From Ceriagrion tenellum (taxonomy: Eukaryota; Arthropoda; Insecta; Odonata; Coenagrionidae), in contig OY720632.1 of assembly GCA_963169105.1 (NCBI GenBank), positions 192,822,448 to 192,886,447 of the forward strand: 64,000 nt of DNA, written 5' to 3'. Below are positions 23,130-34,744 of this stretch, piece after piece. A program made the position numbers and the translations under genes. Below the pieces are notes generated by a model, which was not told the DNA's origin, did no database searches, and worked only from the letters and a program-made list of their open reading frames with translations. Each line of letters begins with the position of its first letter. The stretch's first letter is position 1.

Positions 23130-24700
23130 GAATTACTTATTGGAATTTCTCCCGTTATTGACTGCCCTCCACCTCCTCCAACAGCTGTTCTGCTGCATAT
23201 TTGAGGTCAGCCTGCTGCAGATCATCTCGAAACCGGCAGTCCAAATAAGAGTATTTGACAAGGAGGCGATAGAGCGTCTCGCATCCCCGAACGTCGCTCT
23301 GGCGAATGGTTGGTTGCGCGACAGCGAAGCTGGTACCATAAATTGCGTCCCAACGCGAGCGATGTCGCGACCCCAGACGGACTGCGTCTTTTATGAAGCT
23401 TACGGACGATTGACTTCAACATTTCAGGATCTGAAACAACCTGAGGAGAGACTTCCCCTCGCGCCTCAGAAGGAACTTCTTCTCCTTCGTCCACCTCCAT
23501 TTCCAAAGGAGATTTTTCGGCACTCGAATCACAAGACCTTTGCAACATTTTCTCCAAGGCGCATGTCACCGCCACAATTGCAATGGCTGTGACATACTGG
23601 TCTGCAGAAAGTATAGTGCAGACTTCTTCCAGGGGTTGTAATGTGGTGGGGTAAATTTTCAGAGTTCGCATATTCTGGTCGCTCAGACGGATATGAAGAT
23701 GTTTCCCTGCCTCGTGGTCTGCAAGGAAGCCCCTGTGGAAGGCTTCGTCCTCATTTAAAACCCGAAAAAGAGGAAGTTCACTCCACCACCGTGTTTTGAC
23801 TGGCCTTGGTAGTGATTTTGGGGTTTTGTCATAGTTTTTCTTGACATATGCACAGTACCTGCGAAAATGAAAAATCAAAGCTGACAATTCATCAAACATT
23901 TCGGAAATTGAAATTATGAATTACCCATTCGTAAAGCGACATTTTCCTCAGTGTGCCTCAGACTGCCATACGAATGTGGTAAACTCTTGTAGCCAAAATT
24001 TGTGTTTTACGCTCCTATTCCAAACCATAGGTACCATGAAAGGTCAGCGTTCGTTAGTAAGATTTCTTTGAAGAAGAAACACAATCTATAGTCTGTCTAT
24101 GTCTGTGACCCCGGTCTGGAGCGTGTGTCCAAAACATCGCACACTCGGCTTAGACAGTAGATCCACTGCCAGTCTACTATTTTTCTCCGTTGTCAATCGA
24201 TAAACTAGCAGCTTCATTGATCGAAACATTCCAATCAATAAAGCTTGGCCGAATCATTCCTTGATATTAACACCAGTGTGGTCTTCACGAAACTCCTGGA
24301 AAAAAGAAATAGAAAAAATATTGTCATTGTATTATTTTAAAATGCTATTTTTACTTGATACCCCTATTGATGGGACTGGTTATATTTGCAAATTTATCTG
24401 CAGCGGAGAGTGAGGGGAATTTGCACCCACTGTTTATGGCTTATGGTTTGGGCACTCAGTCTTATGTACGGTTCGTCTTCTACTGAGGTCCAAGTATCTG
24501 AAGAAAGTGCTACCCACTTAGCATCCTTGATCATTCCTTCTATTTGTTTCTTCGCGGCCATGTACAGCTTAGGAATGTAATTACATGTGTGGGCCTTCCT
24601 TCCCGGAGGGTTGAAGCCCGGCCGTAGGGCATAGTACAATTTGATGAAACCTTCTTTCTCCACAGTACTCAATGGCAAATTACAAGTTGCCACAAAGTAT
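23130..24700 (-). pseudogene. ZBED-type hAT transposase, N-terminal and middle portion
   Basis: Minus strand 24693-24394: a block with FIKLYYALRPGFNPPG, then YMAAKKQIEGMIKDAKWVAL and SSDTWTSVEDEPYI, the first catalytic region of ZBED/hAT transposases (the Asp of SSDTWTS). 23899-23222: KSLPRPVKTRWWSELPLFRV, the C/R-W block, then LQPLEEVCTILSADQYVTA, an acidic loop, and DxR-like text further on. The BED finger at the N-terminus and the C-terminal dimerisation domain are missing or unrecognisable. It is frameshifted between 24394 and 23899 and near 23340. Confidence 0.75.
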
Positions 24701-25155
24701 GCTCAAAAAGTATGCATCAATGTCTTTCACTCTGCATCGTTGAGAGGCACGCGTTCTTCCCCCTAAGTTACGAGTAAATGATGTAAACACTTTTGAATTT
24801 GACGGGTGATTTTACCTGTGGCGGTTTTACGTGATAGTCGAAACAGTCTTCGATAAGTGCTTCTTCGAACTTCAAATTGCTCCACTGCTCCTGATTAATT
24901 CTCGCGGTTTTGTTCAATGAATAAATATATCACTACACAAGGGTCTCCTCCCCACCAACCGACTCGGACGAACTTGGCCTTGCTTATGTTGATAAGATTC
25001 TGTAGAAGTGATGGATTGGACGGAGGCTCACCTCCGCTGTTTCAGGTGTGGTCTGGTCGACTCCTGCATTCTTACAGATGAGTGTGCAGCATTGATCGTA
25101 CATGTATATCCTGATCACAGGCTGGTGGAGTTAGACCTTTTCTCCACAAGCGAGC
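24701..25155. other. Unassigned spacer
   Basis: Nothing recognisable between the hAT copy and the Polinton protease; a palindromic ggaggctcacctcc lies near 25022. Confidence 0.3.
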
Positions 25156-25159
25156 ACCA

Positions 25160-25640
25160 GCTCTGAGGGGAAGGATGAAATTTCCGTCCTCCCCGTACAC
25201 GCCTTTGCAGGAAGAGGCGGACGACTTCACAATCGTTCAGTGTAGGATTTGGGAATACGGCATTAAACTTGGAAAGAGGCTGTTGAGTGGATCTGAAGAG
25301 TGCATACAGATAGCAATACTTACCGCAAAGATCTGATTCAAAATTTTGTGCTCGAAAAATATTAAATTCTTGGGTGAAGGCCTTAAGAAAGGAGATGATA
25401 TCTTTAACGACTGGAAGGAGCACAAAGGAATAGAAATAATCCGCTCTCCTGGACTCGAAAATGTGTACCTTTCTGCAACCCAATGAAGCACAGGTTCATT
25501 TTTGCGATCCATTTTGATCACATAAGTTCCAGATGTAGAATGAGTGGGAAGATAATCCGAAAATCCCCCGAGTGCAAGTTTTGTGGATTCCTCGACAGGA
25601 CTCGAACGATGTCGTCGGTGTGCATGTTTAATATTCACTT
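25160..25640 (-). pseudogene. Polinton/Maverick adenain-like cysteine protease (PRO)
   Basis: The minus strand at 25638-25450 reads GGFSDYLPTHSTSGTYVIK then EPVLHWVAERYTFSSPGE, matching the first half of adenovirus-type (Ulp1-like, C5) proteases, where His of 'HWVA' is catalytic. After a frame slip near 25450 the other frame reads ADYFYSFVLLPVVKDIISFL, NFESDLCGKYCYLYALFRS (DxCGxYC, holding the nucleophile Cys) and LNDCEVVRLFLQRRV. The order H...C and the spacing fit the maturation protease of Polintons and adintoviruses. Because of the frameshift it is inactive. It lies just right of a hAT insertion and left of repeat X. Confidence 0.65.
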
Positions 25641-25699
25641 AGATTTATACACCGTTGCAATCTCATGTATTCCTTATATTCGCGATGCTAGCGATATTC

Positions 25700-27325
25700 G
25701 CGATCCCTAATCATTATAGATACCCTATTGGATATATATTTTTTAATTTCACCAGCTGTGAAACACATGAATTAAATATTGCACTATTAATGGTGCAATA
25801 ATATAGTTTTACATGACAGAAATTGTAAGCAATCAAATGCAAATATCTCAATAAGTCTTAAACTTGACTAATATTTTCATGCTTTACATTTGATACTCCA
25901 TTAAAACGGAAGGTTTATTGTGATCCCGAAGAATTTGATGCGATGACAATATGATTAATTTTCAAAAGTAGTTGAGAAAACACACAACTACACACTATTA
26001 ATTTTTTGACGAGATCTAAGTGTAGGAAATGCCTCATTTTTTTAATATAAAGTCTCTCTGCAGTGCATACACGTACCATTTCCCATGTAAAATGGCTGGT
26101 GTTTATTGGCAAATATCTCGGAAAGTAATGTGGTCATCATCATCAAGCTCAAAAGACAGTGCCTTGTCGTAACAGCCACGTGTCCCTGTGCTCCGCTGTT
26201 TCTTACAGCTGGGCGTATGATGTCATTCCCATCGCGCGTGCAACACTCTTTAAGTATGCTGTCCTGGGTCGACCTCTTGTTTTCCTACCCACCACTTTGC
26301 CTTCGAATATGTTGGTCAGGAGCTGATTATTCCTTATTACATGTCCAATTAGTTGTTCTCTCCTTTGTCCAATTGTTTTTAAAAGGCATCTGTTTTCATT
26401 TACTTCTTCTAGCACCTGTCGATTGCTTTTTCATCTTCCCACCTTGTTTCTGTTAATTTTTTCCAGGCCCACATGTCCATTGCTTCAAGCTTGATTCTTT
26501 CCATTTTCCTGATTGTCCACGTTTTGCATCCATATAACAAAACGCTCCAAACAAATACTTTTATGGACTTTTTCCGAGTCTCAAAACTGATTTGGGTATT
26601 AAGTAATAAGTTCTTCTTGTTTTGGAACGCTTGTTTAGCCAAGGCTATTCTTCTCCTAATCTCAGTATCACATGTATTATCATTGTTTATAATGCTCCCT
26701 AGGTAACAGAAGGTGTCAACCTGTTCCAGAATTTCATTTCCTAATTTAATATTCGTTATGGCATTTTCCTTCCTCTTGCTTATTATCATTATTTTGGTCT
26801 TCTTCTTGTTTATAGTTAACTTCTACTCTTCTAACATTTTGGAGAGTGTATGGATCATTTTATTCATGTCCTTTTCGGAGTCGGCAATTACTGCTATATC
26901 ATCCGCAAAGCGGATACTGTGGATGCTTTTCCCGTTCACTTTAATTCCCTTGGTCTTTTCTTTCATTCTTTCAATTGCTTCTTCTATGAATATGTTAAAT
27001 AGATAGGGTGATAGAGGGCATCCTTGTCTTACTCCTGTTCTTATTTTGGCCTCTTTTCTGCATCCATTTATGTCTATTTCTGTTTTCTGAGACTTGTGCA
27101 GATTTAAAATTACTCTTCTATCTTTCCAATCTAGATCAATTTTCCTCAAGTTCTAAAAGAGGAGTCTCCAGTCCATATTATCAAAGGCCTTTTCGAGGTC
27201 TATAAAGGCCACGTATGTCTTTCAGTAATGTGGTGAGGGGTTGAATTTTTGGTGTCAACGGAAGGGTGATATAAATGTTTCTTTAAAATGAGACCAAATT
27301 CATTGATTTCTAGGAAAAATGATAT
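25700..27325 (-). repeat. Dispersed repeat X, copy 1 (split by a LINE)
   Basis: Outside the LINE, 25700-26133 and 27224-27325 match in reverse orientation the ~540 bp repeat found at 42470-43010 and, split, at 36050-36282 plus 51973-52265. Shared landmarks: tagaaatcaatgaatttggt at one end, catttcccatgtaaaatggctgg internally, and ctataatgattaggga at the other end. No terminal inverted repeats or coding sequence are visible. The central junction (ctcaactacttttgaaaatt) is uninterrupted here and gives the empty site for the 15.7 kb element. Confidence 0.7.
26134..27223 (-). mobile_element. 5'-truncated LINE with 10-bp target duplication
   Basis: Flanked by agtaatgtgg on both sides (26124-26133 and 27224-27233). 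Minus-strand coding pieces: FIDLEKAFDNMDW near 27200, then 27149-26823 with VRQGCPLSPYLFNIFIEEA and the intact catalytic SIRFADDIAVIAD; 26789-26409 with YLGSIINNDNTCDTEIRRRI and WSVLLYGCKTWTI; 26415-26203 with LIGHVIRNNQLL and RKTRGRPR. The 3' end is a (GAT)n-type tail. Long, only lightly broken frames and a perfect duplication make it one of the younger insertions in the window. It is related to LINE fragment B at 15.2-16.1 kb. Confidence 0.85.
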
Positions 27326-28330
27326 TTCGCCCAAACTACCTAAAGGCAAAGTTATACTTCAAACTTGCGGCCAAATATTAATTAGCGAGCCTATATATAT
27401 TTTTTAACTGCAAATGCCTAAGATTAGGAGTGATTCCAAATTACATCAATCTTCTTAGTAGTAGAGATCGGGAAGTAGATTTAACGATCACTTTAGTAGG
27501 AGGACATCATGATTTTCCATCTACTGACCACCTGCGTTTTCTGATGTTATTACCCCGATTATCGTTCTTTACTTGATCGTGGGCATAAATCTGCTGCTCT
27601 GAGATCAACGATTTATAGACTTATAAATATTCCTATGTCAGTGATTAAGTTTAATGAAGAACTTAACACAATTGGCATCAAATCCAACAGGAAAGGCTTT
27701 GATAACACGTACGTACGTGAACAAGACTGCATATTCGGAGATCTCAAACCATTCATCTCTTTCATATCTATCCTCCGCTTCTCGTATTAAATTATCGAAC
27801 GCCTCCGCTGGACGTGTATGCAAGATTTCTTTGACCGATTTTCAACTGCCGATATCCGAGAGAGCTTTCAAGTCCGCCTATCTCGTAATCACCTTCTCAA
27901 CTTTGAAAACTAAGGGTTTGACAAATTTCCAAAGGCCGCTGAAAAAACTCCCAAATCCCCTCCCTCGCTGTCGATATCAAACGGTACACCGGTCCTATTT
28001 CCAATGCTGTTGTGAGAATAAAACGCGTCGTGCTAAGTTGATAACTCATGCCTGGTGAATGAAAAGCTCCGTGGAGTCAGAGCGACTGGTGTCTGCATAC
28101 GGACGAAATCTCTCCACGTAAGATCTGATTTACGTGCTTCCAGAGAGCTGATGTGTGTGGAGAGGCTGATTGTTTTCGTCTGTGGTTCATTGTTATCTGC
28201 CTTTCTTAGTCGACACTTCCTTTATCTTTCATCATGGCACCGATTACGAGGCGATGGTCTGACGCCTTGTGTTTTGCTTTGGTGGCTTTATTTATTTTCT
28301 GCCTCTCAACCGTCTCTTCGCTATATCACT
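27326..28330. other. Unassigned Polinton-flanking segment
   Basis: The plus-strand frame at 27654-28058 and the overlapping 28055-28336 show no family similarity I can defend. A 39-codon plus-strand ORF at 28234-28353 (MAPITRRW then a hydrophobic run) looks like a signal peptide or membrane anchor but has no further support. Confidence 0.25.
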
Positions 28331-28339
28331 CTTTAATTG

Positions 28340-29060
28340 GCCATGGCTTCTAGTTCACCCGAGTTGTACGACAAGCAACTGCGAGACGCTCTGATAGAGA
28401 GGAGTAAAGTCACTTCAGATACAATGTCATAGGATTCACCCATCTGGAAAAAGTATCCTTTGTATCGATCCACATCCCCCATCATCCCGCTAATGACTGA
28501 GCCCCGCTGCAATAATGATCGTTTATTAAAGTGTAAAACTACGGATGATGGATTTACACTATCAGCGAATGGAAAGTATTCACCCCTCTTATTATTAAGT
28601 GATACTTCCACGGTATCGCAATCTCTCTTCTCGAGTGGAAGGTAAAATGGTCGGTTGAATATTTGACTATTGCATGCATTGGGTTGTATTACTCTCATAT
28701 GCATTTACCTATCATATTCCCAATGAATTTGCTAATGTCTAAGTAAACAAACACCTGTCCTATCGCTTCGGTTTCTGTTGATCTCTTCCATCTCCCCTCT
28801 ACAATAACACCACGAATATTCATCAACACATTACCTAAGAGTCGGTCAAAATCCGTCCGTGGCCCTCTTGGTGAGGAATTTCTGAGCCCATCGAGTAATT
28901 CCGTCAATGTGCACCGAGCAATTTTCAACTTTACATCCTGATCATCGGGTGATACGAATACGACCGGTTGACCGCAATTAATGATGCTCTCGACTTCGTA
29001 ATAGAATTCCGTCTTCTTACTAATAAAATAGTCCTTGACTGCGTTATCGTACTCCAACCT
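28340..29060 (-). pseudogene. Polinton penton-like (minor capsid) protein remnant
   Basis: The minus strand at 29057-28695 carries a middle segment including QPVVFVSPDDQDVKLKIA and GQVFVYLDISKFIGN. After a frame change, 28640-28500 reads FYLPLEKRDCDTVEVSL, FPFADS and SSVVLHFNKRS. The pairs 'IFVY.D...' and 'Y.P..k.e.dtieV.l....g...PF...vvvlLHFr' are the C-terminal signatures of Polinton/adintovirus penton base-like proteins (vertex jelly-roll). Further in-frame sequence (MMGDVDRYKGYFFQMGES) may be a read-through into the next small gene. Frameshifts make it non-functional. Other capsid genes were not found in this part. Confidence 0.55.
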
Positions 29061-31090
29061 ACGATCAACCTCAAAATAATCTCGAATATCTTAGCAGCAG
29101 GTGATCTGGCTTATGCGAGTAGGAGTTATTCAAACAAATGGTAGTTGTATAATCTCAGCCCATGGATGGCTGATACGAAACTATTAATACTTGTGAGAGA
29201 AATTAGAGGCGTTCGTGGATCCGGATCATTTCCTTTCTCTTAGTCTGATCGAGATGTCGGGCCGTCACTGCTCAGACGAATTCCCTTGCTGCCGTTGACG
29301 GCGCTATAAGTTGCGTGCACACCCTTGTGCTCGTTCCTCGTTAAAGCCATGTGAGTCGTGTTGCTCCCCTTGTACAAAATTCTCAATGACGAAACGTGCA
29401 CTTCACTTTGCCGTCCTTCAGTTTTCTCAAATTTTCCCACGGAGCACTCTTGCACGCCATTTTCTATTTCAGGTGCCAAACGATGGGACAGAAAACCAAG
29501 TACCGACGTCGAAACACGAAAACAACTTGCCACCGGTATGCATTGTCTCGCTGAACATGAAAATTATGAAAAGCGCGAGCATACGCGTCATAGCTGTTGA
29601 TATTGAACAAAATGGCGACACACCTTCTTCCAGTTCATTCTACTCGTCTTCTCCTGTACTCTGAACCCCTGGCTCTACATGCAATGGAACTAAACTCATC
29701 CGGACGATTCCCATGATCAGCACATTAGCTATATATTTCATTCGTGATATTCACCCGGCCAGCCGCTGCACCGAGTCGGCGCCCATATGTATAATTTCAG
29801 GCCTAACTGGCTTGGCGAAGCTGATCGCAACTGTTTTCTGCATTGAAGGGGTGAAAAGAGGACATATATCTTCAAATAGTATGACTGAGACAGGCGAGGA
29901 GTGCTGAGGTTTTTATAAATCAACTTTTGACTACTATGTGCTGATACACGACAGGGAACTTTTCAAAGAAGAGACGTGAGAAAGGTTTTGATTTTTTTCC
30001 GTTTTTTTATGAAGGCACTTGTGTTTAAAAGTATATGAACTACAAAGCAGATAAAGCCTTCTTAAAAATGTTTCCTCCCTTAAACTGGGATAGTCGTATG
30101 ACTGCCTAAGAAATAGCCCTTCTAGAAAATTGAAAATTGCACCACTTTCCCTCGTGGCCGTGTTTTTAAATCTAGAAAGTAATAAATTCTGTTTTCAGGC
30201 TCTTAGGTATGTTTTACAACAAATTGATTCTGTGCAAAACCGCCAGTATAATATGTGGATAATCGAATTCGCAGTTTTACTGAAGTCGAAAGTCGATGAC
30301 TTAAGTCGACTAAAAGTGGACTTTGAGAATTTGAAGTCTACCTAAAACAAAGTCGACTTTCCAACCCCTAAGCGCGCCTTCCCGCATCTACGCTGGAATC
30401 TACTCCGCTGCCAAGCATCACGTAATGCGACATAGTATTTGTTTAAGAGACAACTTTTAAGTTTTTGCTAAAGATTATTTAACTTGTATACTTTATCACT
30501 GCCATACTTAGAGCAAAAATATCCGAAAATTGAGAAGCACTCGGGTTAGTTTGTACCTGAGCTACATCAATGTCATTACGCAGTTACTCATTACTTCTTC
30601 AAGTGTACATTACTCAGTAAAATTGCCGTAGTTCTTGTAGCGAGTGGTTTTAATGATGAAGAACAAAACGTAAGAGACTCTAGCATTTACCTTTTTTATT
30701 CTAAAGAGAAAGCCAGGAGAAATGGCTCTCTTCTAGAAAGGATGAGCTGCTTGAGAGATAATACAACTCTTTCACATTTCTCTCCGGGTGGATCGTTTTA
30801 TGACTGTTCGAGAGCCCAGACATGTTTTGCCGTAATTGACGATATGTTTACATTACACAAGAATAACATGCGCTAGACCAATCCTCGTATGAACACCCTG
30901 ATTCCTCACGGCACTCCCATGGAATTCCAGAATTTGCCGCAATTTTAGTGCCGGAACTAATGTATTTTATAGCCGTATGAAACTTATTCGCAGGAGGTAG
31001 AAGACATGTGTTGGCTCAATAGTCTCGTCAAATGGCCAAGTTCCTGGAGTTCCTTTGTACAAAATCCAAAAATGTAATTGAAATTTTCCC
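29061..31090. other. No recognisable genes
   Basis: Frames at 29311-29664, 29533-29240 (minus) and 30130-30345 were inspected. None matches a Polinton major capsid, ATPase or other family convincingly. The upstream part could hold the N-terminal end of the penton-like gene in degraded form. Confidence 0.3.
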
Positions 31091-31094
31091 TCAA

Positions 31095-31830
31095 GTACTA
31101 GAATAGCAATGCAAAATATGAATGAATGAAAAATTTATTGATTGCCCTGGGGCTACACCCCTCAAGGACCAAAACAACGTACATTTTTTGCGAGCGACAA
31201 AAAGAGAAAAAATCAAACAATTTAGATATTAACATAGTGACAAATTAAATATAGAGTAATACAATTTGCAAAATTAGAAAAATGAATGCGAAGTATTATG
31301 GTCACAATATAGCAAATACACATGCATACATTGTATCTTAAAGTTAACAATAGAAGAACTGTTTTTAGGTTCCACTGATCTGTTTGGGACAATGACATAG
31401 TAGTGACAAAGGTTAAATTATAAATCGCTATAATTTGCGAAATGAAATAGCCAGGTACGAAGTATTACGAGCAACATATAAAAAATGCATATGCATACCT
31501 TTCAGGTTTACAAAATATAAAAGCATCATTTGTGGTCGCAAAGTAACATACTATAAAATGTCATCTTAAAATTAGCAACAGGGGAACTGGCTTTGGGTTC
31601 CTTTTATGTGTTTGGAACAATAGCATGGTAACGAGTATAAATATAAATTACTAGAATATGCAAAATAATGACAACATTGTGTGGCCAGAAAGTTACATAT
31701 TATAATATTTCATCTTAAAGCTAGCAACAGAATAACAATTTTTTTATGTTTTTGGGTAAGGTGTTCCAGAGATGACACGCAGTGACTTTGAAAGAATTTT
31801 GGAACTTCGAATCGAAATATGGCAGTTTAA
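31095..31830 (-). mobile_element. LINE 3' end fragment
   Basis: The minus strand enters with NSFKVTACHLWNTLPKNIKK (31810-31740), the terminal 'F....W..LP..I' signature of CR1/Jockey-type ORF2, followed by about 640 bases of untranslated sequence. On the plus strand the far end reads gaatgaatgaaaaatttattg, giving AATAAA and a TTCA-type tail on the element strand. Only the 3' end is present. Confidence 0.6.
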
Positions 31831-32330
31831 AAGGAGAAAGCGTGAACCCCCAATGATTATGGCTGCGTTGTTGGACCCACGCTTCAGCAACCTGTCCAAC
31901 GTCGATGACTACATGTCGATGGCGATACACACCTTTGAGACACTTATATCCGCCATCGACTCTGCGACGTAGAGGAGGAGTTCGTCTGGCCCTACGTTGA
32001 GGTTGCGGCTGCTGAAACCGAATCCACTTCTTCCTCTCTCGCCAAAACTGCGCAACGGCTACACCAACGGAAGTGCCCCCCTGTTACTCTCCAGTTTCAG
32101 AGGACTCCGTCGACAACGGCTTGCTGTGGCACTGGAGAGACGGGCGCCTTCAGTATCCGTGGCTGGCAACGGCAGGGCGGAAATGTTTGTGCCCCGGCTT
32201 ACTCGATGGGAAATTATCGATGGTCGTCTATTGTCGATGTTCGACGATGATCTTCGATCGTCAATGACAGGCAGACCGCACGGCGTCTACCCGGAAAGGG
32301 AGCCAGGAGGGCACCTTATCCCAACTTTGT
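31831..32330 (+). pseudogene. ZBED-type hAT transposase, C-terminal fragment
   Basis: Plus strand 31840-31930 reads PPMIMAALLDPRFSNLSNVD (the conserved ALLDPRF block preceding the last helical region). A further frame at 32073-32267 reads LLWHWRDGRLQYPWLATAGR KCLC-type text, matching the hAT dimerisation motif (W-W...YPxLAxxARKYLxxPATS). It is complementary in coverage to the minus-strand copy at 23.1-24.7 kb, but I cannot show that they derive from one element. Frameshifts are present. Confidence 0.65.
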
Positions 32331-32780
32331 TGGGCAACGGACTCCTCCGGTTCTCAAACATGTGCGGTAAGTTTTCGCAAAAGCGAGACTGACGGGAACT
32401 CGCCTCACGTTGTTGGGGTTACCTAGCAGATACGAGTACTTCGGGGAGGCGGAGGCCCAATTGAGGTCCTTTTGACCTCAATCCGCCTCATGGTGTCAGC
32501 CTCAAAGGGGCTCGCTAACCTCGCAAGTTGGCTCGCTAACCTTCCCCTCCCATTCCTTTCCTTCCCACTACTTCCTTTCCCTTGGAGATAAGCGAATAGC
32601 TTGAGTCCGAGGGGGAAGTTGTAATCCTGCGGCGAGAGCCGAAACACCTGTCGATTGTCGTTGACCAGTGCGACGTGTCGTCCGTACGCCAGGCCACGGT
32701 AGACGACAGATATGCGCCAATTTTCTGGTTAAATGGTTCGTGACTAACGACTCGACAAGCATATGGTCCGTATACTAGAT
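32331..32780. other. Unassigned, GC-richer spacer
   Basis: No supported coding sequence; minus frames at 32647-32423 and 32832-32536 are Arg/Ser/Pro-rich and look fortuitous. Confidence 0.3.
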
Positions 32781-32786
32781 CACTGG

Positions 32787-32975
32787 CCATCGGTCGACCA
32801 TCGGCCATCGATTTTCGATTGACCATCGGCAATCATTTGATAATCTATAATCGACTGGCCATCAAAAATTGATAGACCATCGTTAATTGATCGATCATTT
32901 ATAATATATCGTCCATCGGCAATCGATCGGACAATGTCTATCAATTTACCATCGGAAATCGATAGACAATCTTAT
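32787..32975. repeat. Degenerate tandem repeat (gaccatcggnaatcgat-like unit)
   Basis: About seven imperfect units of roughly 25-30 bases built on 'gaccatcgg(c/a)aatcgat'. Units diverge by substitution and small indels, so this is an old minisatellite. Confidence 0.65.
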
Positions 32976-33367
32976 TTATGTATTCGTTGCCCGCCCGCCA
33001 TAGACATCGAAGTGACAATTTTGATAAATCGAACAATAAAACCAGCTCCTCTGTGAGTGCCGGCCAGCAGTATGCGTAGTGAACATGTGTTCATCGTTGC
33101 TGGACTTTTTGAAACGGCTAAGACAAACCACAAGGATCTATTCCAGGTAGGAAAACGAGATTTTATTCGTGAGAATGACGATGTATGTAGGTTTCGTGAA
33201 CCAGTGGTATGCGGTAGCCGTAATTATAATTTGGCCGCGTATGCTGTGCGCCAAACAGCATTTTTTTGTTTATACTTACTATTGTTAGTATCGCTGGTTT
33301 TATGAACTACTGTAGTTTTTTATTTGTGACAGTTTAATCACATACATATTTATAAATAACTTAATAT
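32976..33367. other. No recognisable gene
   Basis: The plus frame at 33057-33305 ends in a hydrophobic stretch but has no family similarity. The final 8 bases (33360-33367) are the left target duplication of the MITE that follows. Confidence 0.25.
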
Positions 33368-33878
33368 TAGTGCTGTGCGAATCAGGGATATTCATTTCCA
33401 ATCGAACCGAATCTAATCTACAAAAATATTTCGAATAGAATCGAATGTAATATTCGTTAGCGAATTGAATCACCTTGAAAAAATTCGCTCGAATCGCATC
33501 GAATTCGAATTCTTAATAAAGTGCAAAAACTTATGCAGAGTTAAAGCAATATAGATTTTCACTTAGGGCCTTATTAGATTTTCATTTCAGGGCCTTAAAA
33601 TTAGCTGATATATCTATATAGTGGCACAAAGAATAGCACAGAGTAACATGTGGTCGTTTCAATTTTCGTTTCGCGTGAGGAAAACATCGTCTAAACGGAC
33701 GGCGCGCCATTTTCGGAATGAGCGCCATGTTTGAATGCATGCAACGATTCGAAGACGAATCTATCTGATTCGAATATTGCGAATCATTCGATTTCGAAGC
33801 ATCCCGATTCGCAGGTGAACCGAATCGAATTAAGACTGATTCGAGTCGATTCAATTTCGAAGCATTCGCACTGCTCTA
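33368..33878. mobile_element. Non-autonomous hAT element (MITE), 511 bp
   Basis: Termini TAGTGCTGTGCGAA and TTCGCACTGCTCTA are imperfect inverted repeats (11 of 14 positions pair) with the TAG/CTA ends seen in many hAT elements. Flanks cttaatat (33360-33367) and cttaatgc (33879-33886) are an 8-bp target duplication with two mismatches, the length expected for hAT. The body is rich in TTCGAATC-type motifs on both strands. No transposase is encoded. Confidence 0.75.
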
Positions 33879-33886
33879 CTTAATGC

Positions 33887-34740
33887 CCATTGAGTTGTTT
33901 AAAGTATAATTATGAATTTCTTCACTTTTCATGCATGAATAAATAGGACTATTTGTTAGTTTACACCGTCGCCGCCGATTCCCCCCCCCCTTCCCCCACC
34001 ACAACCCTCCCTTCCTCCCTCCCTCGCCATACAACCCCCGCTGCCGAAGTCACCCTTCTCGGCGCCCATCCATGACCACCTAGACTACTCTCTCGGTGGT
34101 CATGGCCCATCTCGACTATCTCTCGACATCCGTCCTCTCACTATTAAAATATGCCTTCAAAGCAATATAGTCTTCTAGTTTCTTATCGTCATCCAAAATG
34201 TTTTTCATATCTTATAATAGACGATCGAGAATGTACGGGCGTTGGTTGAACAAATTGTGTAATATACCATTACTTCCTCGATATGAATGCGATCTCTAGG
34301 TCCTAGATCATTTTTGGATCATTTCTCGGTGAAACTTCGGTCTGATCTTGATTTACTGTCCTTTTAAAATTTATAAAATAAATTTCTGAAAGCCCTACAA
34401 ACCAATAATACCCCACTTAACTACGCTGTGGCAATATCGTGCGAAATCTTGCGATCGTGTTGCTGGGAAAATATTTTCCAGAGCTATCGCTCAAGAGAGC
34501 TACGTAAAAATGCATCACTTTCGTTGTTGTACTTGCGAGGCTGCTGAACTGAACTGCTGAACTCATCACCATACCCCCGCCCATTTATTAACTTAGTATT
34601 CTTCCTTCTTACCCTTCCCCGTACGCTTTAAGATCTTCTAATTTTCAAAGTCCGGGACACCAGTCACCGTTGTCTTGGTAAGTTCATCGCGATAGAACGA
34701 GCCCTTTATGCATCTGCCAATCAAATATTTGAACCGATAA
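33887..34740. other. Spacer with a C-rich tract
   Basis: Positions 33980-34045 are strongly C-rich (C10 run, then CCTT/CCCT repeats). The rest is unassigned. Confidence 0.35.
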
Positions 34741-34744
34741 GTAG

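Noticed and set aside
27480..27720. Possible Polinton polymerase B similarity on the plus strand
   Set aside because: The matching text was too short and too vague, on the wrong strand relative to the other Polinton genes, and lacked any polymerase motif.
29240..29664. Candidate Polinton major capsid protein
   Set aside because: No double jelly-roll signature could be lined up on either strand; left unassigned.
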